In this document: positions 59,506-64,000 of the stretch, in pieces
Numbering within the stretch: the stretch's first letter is position 1
Layout of the letters: every line of letters begins with the position of its first letter
Assembly (NCBI GenBank): GCA_016647705.1
Contig: CM028336.1
Location: 13,586,880 to 13,650,879 of the forward strand
DNA length: 64,000 nucleotides
Source of the DNA: Eucommia ulmoides
Lineage: Eukaryota > Streptophyta > Magnoliopsida > Garryales > Eucommiaceae
Direction: 5' to 3'
Translations under genes and position numbers: made by a program
Notes under the pieces: generated by a model
What the model was told of the DNA's origin: nothing
What the model saw: only the letters and a program-made list of their open reading frames with translations
The model's database searches: none

Positions 59506-60498
59506 ATGTTAGATCAACAAGTGCTTTTGCATTTCTTTCAACGAGATTCCGAGCTATTTTATTGTGTTTGGGATCGATGCAAGGTGTTGTTATTTCGGTT
59601 TTCGAATCATCGTTTCCCGAGGGAGTGTCAACTATTGAACTTCCTCGATGGGTTACTAGCCACAACAAGAAATTGTGTTGAAGAAGGAAATGGTATCACC
59701 TCTTTCAATCAATTAACCGCGGACAAAGCCTATCGATTGTTGGAAGACATGGCGGAATATGATTTTCACTGTTGGAATTATTTAACAGGCTACCAAAGCT
59801 TGGGGGATAGTTCCACCGTTTCAATGCCATGGATTAGCATCCCAGACAAATAGGAGGAGTCTTTCCCCGCCCTAGAAGAGATATTTGCTACAGTTGTGGG
59901 AGAGACTCAGATTTTCTGGAGGGAAACGAATGACCGGCTAAATGAGCACAATGATCATTTTGACAATATTGAGACGGTCTGCGCCGAAATTGATGCGAGC
60001 ATAACGTCTCTTCAGACGCAAATCGGTCATCTTTTTTGCTTCATTGAGGCCGAGTCCGAAGCAGTGGCACTGAGAGATGAACATGCCATATTTATTTGTA
60101 AACGTCACCGGGATGAACTGGAACTGAGCGGAAGGAGCTTGGGTGAGTTTAATGATGATTATTCGAATAAGACGGGAACCCAAGCATGGATCGACGATTG
60201 TGATTGTTCACCATTGGAGATTCGCATCGTGATGCCACCATCGATCCAAGAAGATTACATCTACGAGGATCCGATATGGCGTACTTGTCTTTCGCTGCCA
60301 TTTGCAACTTTCTTTCATGCCCACCAAGCACATGAGCCGATGATGAGTCTTGTTGAAAACTCAAGCCGATCAGAGCCAAATCTCGCTAGTCTTGAGGGTG
60401 TTCTGAACCAAGACCCATACGTAGTGTTGTACAACACTTACTATGGGCGGAAGCCGCTCTTTGACGAGTCATTCTCCATGTCAGGCCGATTACTTTAA
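59506..60498 (+). pseudogene. A2 gag-like coding region (fossil)
   Basis: The first part has the plant gag signature NFLDGLLATTRNCVEEGNG...FNQLTADKAYRLLEDMAEYDFHCWN, comparable to the FYNGL...EAYELLEEMA block of Athila-type gag. A helical segment with ITSLQTQIGHLFCFIEAESEAVALRD and an acidic middle follow. The C-terminal segment SLEGVLNQDPYVVLYNTYYGRKPLFDESFSMSG is shared with A1. No protease, reverse transcriptase or integrase follows, so movement would need help from a full element. About one break. Confidence 0.65.
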
Positions 60499-62052
60499 AC
60501 CAAGCACTTCTTGGGAGGAAACCCAAGTTCAAAATAAGTTAGATCTATCACCGCCGACTTCATTCGGAGGCGAGATTGTCTCGCCTCCTAGGTACGTGTT
60601 CTAAATCCCATTCGTCATTATAATGCATGCAAAATGTTGAGATTGATGATTGGGTTATTGTGGACATTGCTCGTTTTAAGTTTGGAGGTGATTTGTAGTA
60701 TGCTATTACGTTTCATTGGTTAATTATTTGTATGTTTGTTTAGTGTAGTATGTGTTTATGTTTGTAGATGTGTTGTTGTGTGCTGAGTTTTGCGTTCATC
60801 TGGGCCATTACCCGATGATGATATTATCCCCTGGTTATTTGTCGAGGTCAAGGGTAATACCCATTCATGTGTGTTCTGTGTGCTTGGCATGTCGTTCTGG
60901 TGAAAGTTATTGTGGATCCTAATTTGCACGAGCACGTAGACTCAATATATAGCTATTCAATTGATTTGAGGCCAATTATCCATTAGCCAAATTTATGACA
61001 ATTTAAGGGATTCTAGAACCTGATTGGAGGAAACTTGAGGCAAAATCCTAGGCGAGGTTGTTCAGGAGACGTGATTTAGGCATTCATTTGATTTGCTTGA
61101 GCCTTTTAAACTTACCTTGTAATATGTTTATCCCTCGTTACCCTATCGAAGCCTATAATGGCGTTTAAATTCTGAACACATAACAAATACCCTGACCAAT
61201 TGAACTTTTTCCAAACCTAAATCGCTGAACCGAAGACACAATTTGAGTGAAATCAAGTTAGCATTTGAATATACTACTTGAAGTGAGTGGTTGGGTTTAG
61301 GGAGAACTTTTGATTGGTTCGGTATTGGAGTACTCACTTTTCATTTTTCTTTCATTTTAACCACACCAGTGAAATTGTAATAATCGAATAAGTTTGATTG
61401 TGTGGTACGTTAAAAAAACATATGTAAATATAGTTCAATTTTCGTTTCTTTTGACAAGTGAGTATGTCGGTCTTAAATGTATGTTCAAAGTTGTTTCAAA
61501 TTTATCTATAGGGGTTCGAGTGTGATTTTGTGCCAAGCGTTTGCCTTGGGTGTCGTTGAGTTAACATAGTTAACCTGTTTTATATTCATGATATACCCTT
61601 GGCCATGTTCCAAACCGAACCAAGTCTTATTGATATTTTTGAACTTCCAAGCCTACATTAGTGGAGAGTAGAACCCAGTCAGGTGTATGGATATCCTAAC
61701 CCTTTACGGTTTAAAGTCGTGAGCTTCGTTGGTGGATAATTCAATCAAATTGTTGGATAGTTATATTATTGAGTTTCGCACACACACATTGAAAGGATCT
61801 AAAATGGCATTTACCATTATTGAATGTTGAAATTCTAGAACATCACATGGTGTGTTTTACTCCTGAACTCGATATGATTTGGGGGTTGTTGAGGGAAAAA
61901 TGTTTTGGTCGATAGTTGAATTCAATACTTGCATATCGTTATGTTTAGGTTGTTAGTGTTTAGGTTGTTTATGTTAGTTATTTCGTTGTATTTTTTATTT
62001 TAGTGTGAGTGTTTTTCTCAAGGACTAGCAAAATTCTAAATTTGGGAGTATT
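60499..62052 (+). mobile_element. A2 internal non-coding tail
   Basis: This is collinear with A1 (10894-12128 and 18665-19055) and, in reverse, with element D. It starts with a near-palindrome GAGGCGAGA/TCTCGCCTC at 60568-60589 and ends in the purine tract before the 3' LTR. No coding sequence is recognised in about 1.5 kb, although the order of short blocks is preserved between copies. Confidence 0.65.
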
Positions 62053-63439
62053 TAATAGATGTAATTTATCTACTTATTCCCAAGTTGGTTTTGGTTGTTT
62101 TCGAGTATTTTTATAACGTTTTAATATGTTTTAATAAGTTTTTATTTGTTTTATTATAAATAAGGTATTTGGGGTGAAAAGGGACTAAAACGGTCTACAA
62201 ATGGTCAAGTCGAAGAACGGTGGAGAAAAAAGGCAAAAATATCAATATTTAGAACCTGCATCCACCGCTGCAGCGGTAAAAATATAGAGAGTTACTGATT
62301 CTCCACTACTGTAGCGGTCAAAATACAGAGAGCTCCACTATTGTAGCGGTGAAACCACCGTTGTAGCGATCACTCACTAGAAAACCACCAACCTTTCCAC
62401 TACCGCAGCGGTGATCCCACAGCTGCAACGATCACCCAGCAGACGGTTTAGATATTTTAAGATATTTTGTTGATATTTTGGATCCTATAAATATCATCTC
62501 TTCTCCCCCAAACATAGAGTAGTCGTTTTTGGGAGTTTTGGAAGCTCCAAGGCCATTCAACGAAGAGAGGATCATCAAGGCCAAGAGGAGGAGCGTTCTC
62601 GGAGTGGTTTTAGCGTTGAATCTTTGGATAACGGTTAGTCTCCTTGTTTCTCTCCTTTATTTCTTAGTTTGGTTTAATGTTTTGAATATGTTTAGCTTGT
62701 TTCTAGTTGTATATATGGCTACGGCCATGTGTATCTAAACATATATTGTCTAGGGCTTGATTTAGTTCATGAAAACGTTGTTTATGTAAAATCGATGTTT
62801 TGTTAATGGTTGTTCTTGTCGATTCGAATGTGTTTACCGTTTTTCCATGTTTATATGCTTGTTATGATAATATTGAGAATACGGGGTTTGACACTCAGGA
62901 GAGGTAACCCCGGATTCGGACTAGGGATTAAACACAATGCAATGATCTAATAACCCAGGAGGGAGTTAAAAAGTGTGCAATCCGTGACGTTAGGGCGAGA
63001 CTTATGTGACCAAGTGTCGTATAAACGCTTGAGGGGGACTTCAGCGTTAACGCAAAATCACATATTCATTCACTTTACACTCGGGAGAGGTAGTGAGTGA
63101 GTTTACAATACCGAGATTGTCGAATAGATTGGAATGTCGTTAATGTAAACTAGATTGAAATGAACACGTTTAAATGAACGAAGTTAATCCCTAGACAACA
63201 TTTTCCCATAAACGTCATACCACAATATTAGTATATTAGATTAATTAGTTTAAGTAGATAATTAATTTAGTATATTTATTATAAAAACCTATTTTTTATT
63301 GCCTAAATAAAGTTAGGTTATGATAATTACGGTACTCAACACCAATCCCTGTGGATACGACAACCCTTACTCTTTCCACTCTACTAAAACTTGACTCGTA
63401 TACTTGCAGTGAAAGTAGCAACATATTTATATGCTACCA
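62053..63439 (+). mobile_element. A2 3' LTR (fossil)
   Basis: At 1387 bp it is collinear with 57989-59366. Palindromes lie at 62264-62430, more diverged than in the 5' LTR. The changes are mostly C-to-T or G-to-A within the CpG and CTG/CAG sites of the palindrome. Confidence 0.88.
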
Positions 63440-64000
63440 CTCTCTCCAAGGCACGAGCACCACTTTGCATTTGCATATCATAAGAAAAATCCAAAGCCGT
63501 AAACCTCATCTGGAGGCCGGCAGTAGGGGCTGAAGTCATGCAATTTCGTCACGCCAATCTAAGCCCCGATACCTAATTAAGATTTAGAAAAAGAAGTTAG
63601 TAGAACCAAGGCTATGTGGTATATTTGTTGGGATTCAACTTCGAAACTCACCTTACTCGGATCACCAACCAACGATGGATGTTTCTCGGGAGAGGACGCC
63701 AGAGGTTTGAAGATTTTGGAACCAAACCTTTCTAGAATGCATTAGTAGAAAAATAGTGAACTACATATAGTAAGCCTAGCATAGAATGGTACCCAAAACT
63801 CTTCTGTATTTAGGACACTATCTTGGAGAGAATTTTTACATTTACTTTGTATACAATTGTTTATACATTTGTTATGTTAGGTCTGTAGAATGAATTTCTT
63901 GGACTAATAGGGGATAAAATAAACAACGTAAGAATTCTAGTTCTATCTCACGCATCGCAAGCTTGCTCAAATCGAAAACGTTTTCAAAATTAGATTAGGG
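63440..64000 (+). mobile_element. Family B copy 2 internal leader, continued
   Basis: This is collinear with 20535-21110 of B copy 1 (CTCTCCAAGGCACGAGCACCA, then GAGGACGCCAGAGGTTTGAAG). Non-coding within the window. Confidence 0.75.

Larger units (their letters stand above)
57989..63439 (+). mobile_element. Family A copy 2 (A2): whole gag-only gypsy element (fossil)
   Basis: Its LTRs (57989-59366 and 62053-63439) enclose a 2.69-kb internal region with a tRNA-Asp-type primer site (59373-59390, 16 of 18 matches), a gag-like frame and a purine tract (AATTTGGGAGTAT). The undisturbed B copy 1 reads AAGCTCTCTCC at the same place (20531). This gives target CTCTC, kept on the right (63440-63444) and changed to ATCTT on the left (57984-57988). 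LTRs differ by roughly 5-10 percent by eye. It corresponds to the class described as terminal-repeat retrotransposons with GAG only. It looks structurally whole; the coding frame has about one break. Confidence 0.88.
54854..64000 (+). mobile_element. Family B copy 2 (fossil), runs off the window
   Basis: This is a complete LTR (54854-57732), then the primer-binding region (57733-57753), then internal leader (57733-57988 and 63440-64000), interrupted by A2. It is the better-preserved left end of family B and defines the LTR length of 2.88 kb. The part of the internal region that would hold gag lies beyond the window, so its state cannot be judged. Confidence 0.75.

Overview
The window is nuclear DNA of a flowering plant, most likely a eudicot. 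It is AT-rich, has one recognisable intron-containing plant gene, and is otherwise built of plant-type repeats: Ty3/gypsy and Ty1/copia LTR elements, an L1-type LINE and hAT DNA transposons. The species cannot be named from sequence alone. All similarity statements were made by eye; no alignment or database search was run.

Layout. 1-3.3 kb: the end of a gypsy LTR, a hAT end fragment, and two non-autonomous hAT-like elements. 4.1-7.9 kb: the 3' part of a Tat-like gypsy element, with a solo LTR of another family (family A) in its LTR. 7.9-35.3 kb: one large Tat/Ogre-like gypsy element (family B, copy 1). Its left LTR holds a gag-only element (A1), which in turn holds a copia SIRE-like element (C). 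Its internal region holds a second gag-derived element on the minus strand (D). 35.3-37.1 kb: a copia fragment. 37.6-41.4 kb: a complete hAT transposon with a perfect 8-bp target duplication and a nearly readable transposase. 41.4-43.7 kb: transcript-like but unrecognised sequence, then AT-rich spacer. 43.75-45.9 kb: a LINE missing its 3' half. 48.7-49.8 kb: the only confident host gene, a two-exon BYPASS1/UPF0496-like gene on the minus strand. 52.4-54.6 kb: a minisatellite and the 3' end of another gypsy element. 54.85-64 kb: a second family B element, running off the window, with a complete gag-only element (A2) inserted just after its primer-binding site.

The LTR elements are fossils and can be ordered by nesting: B before A1 before C; B before D; B copy 2 before A2; Tat-like LTR before the solo A LTR. 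Five-base target duplications, most with one or two changes, support these edges. In two cases another copy in the window shows the uninterrupted site.

The most unusual signal is in the LTRs of families A and D. Both are gag-derived, apparently non-autonomous, and primed by tRNA-Asp. About 50-240 bp upstream of the TATA box each LTR carries four to six copies of a short perfect or near-perfect palindrome. Both families share the arms CCGC...GCGG but differ in the palindromic core, TGCA in A and CTAG in D. The copia element C has an analogous array built on GTCGAC. D also has three primer-binding-site-like sequences exactly 61 bp apart.
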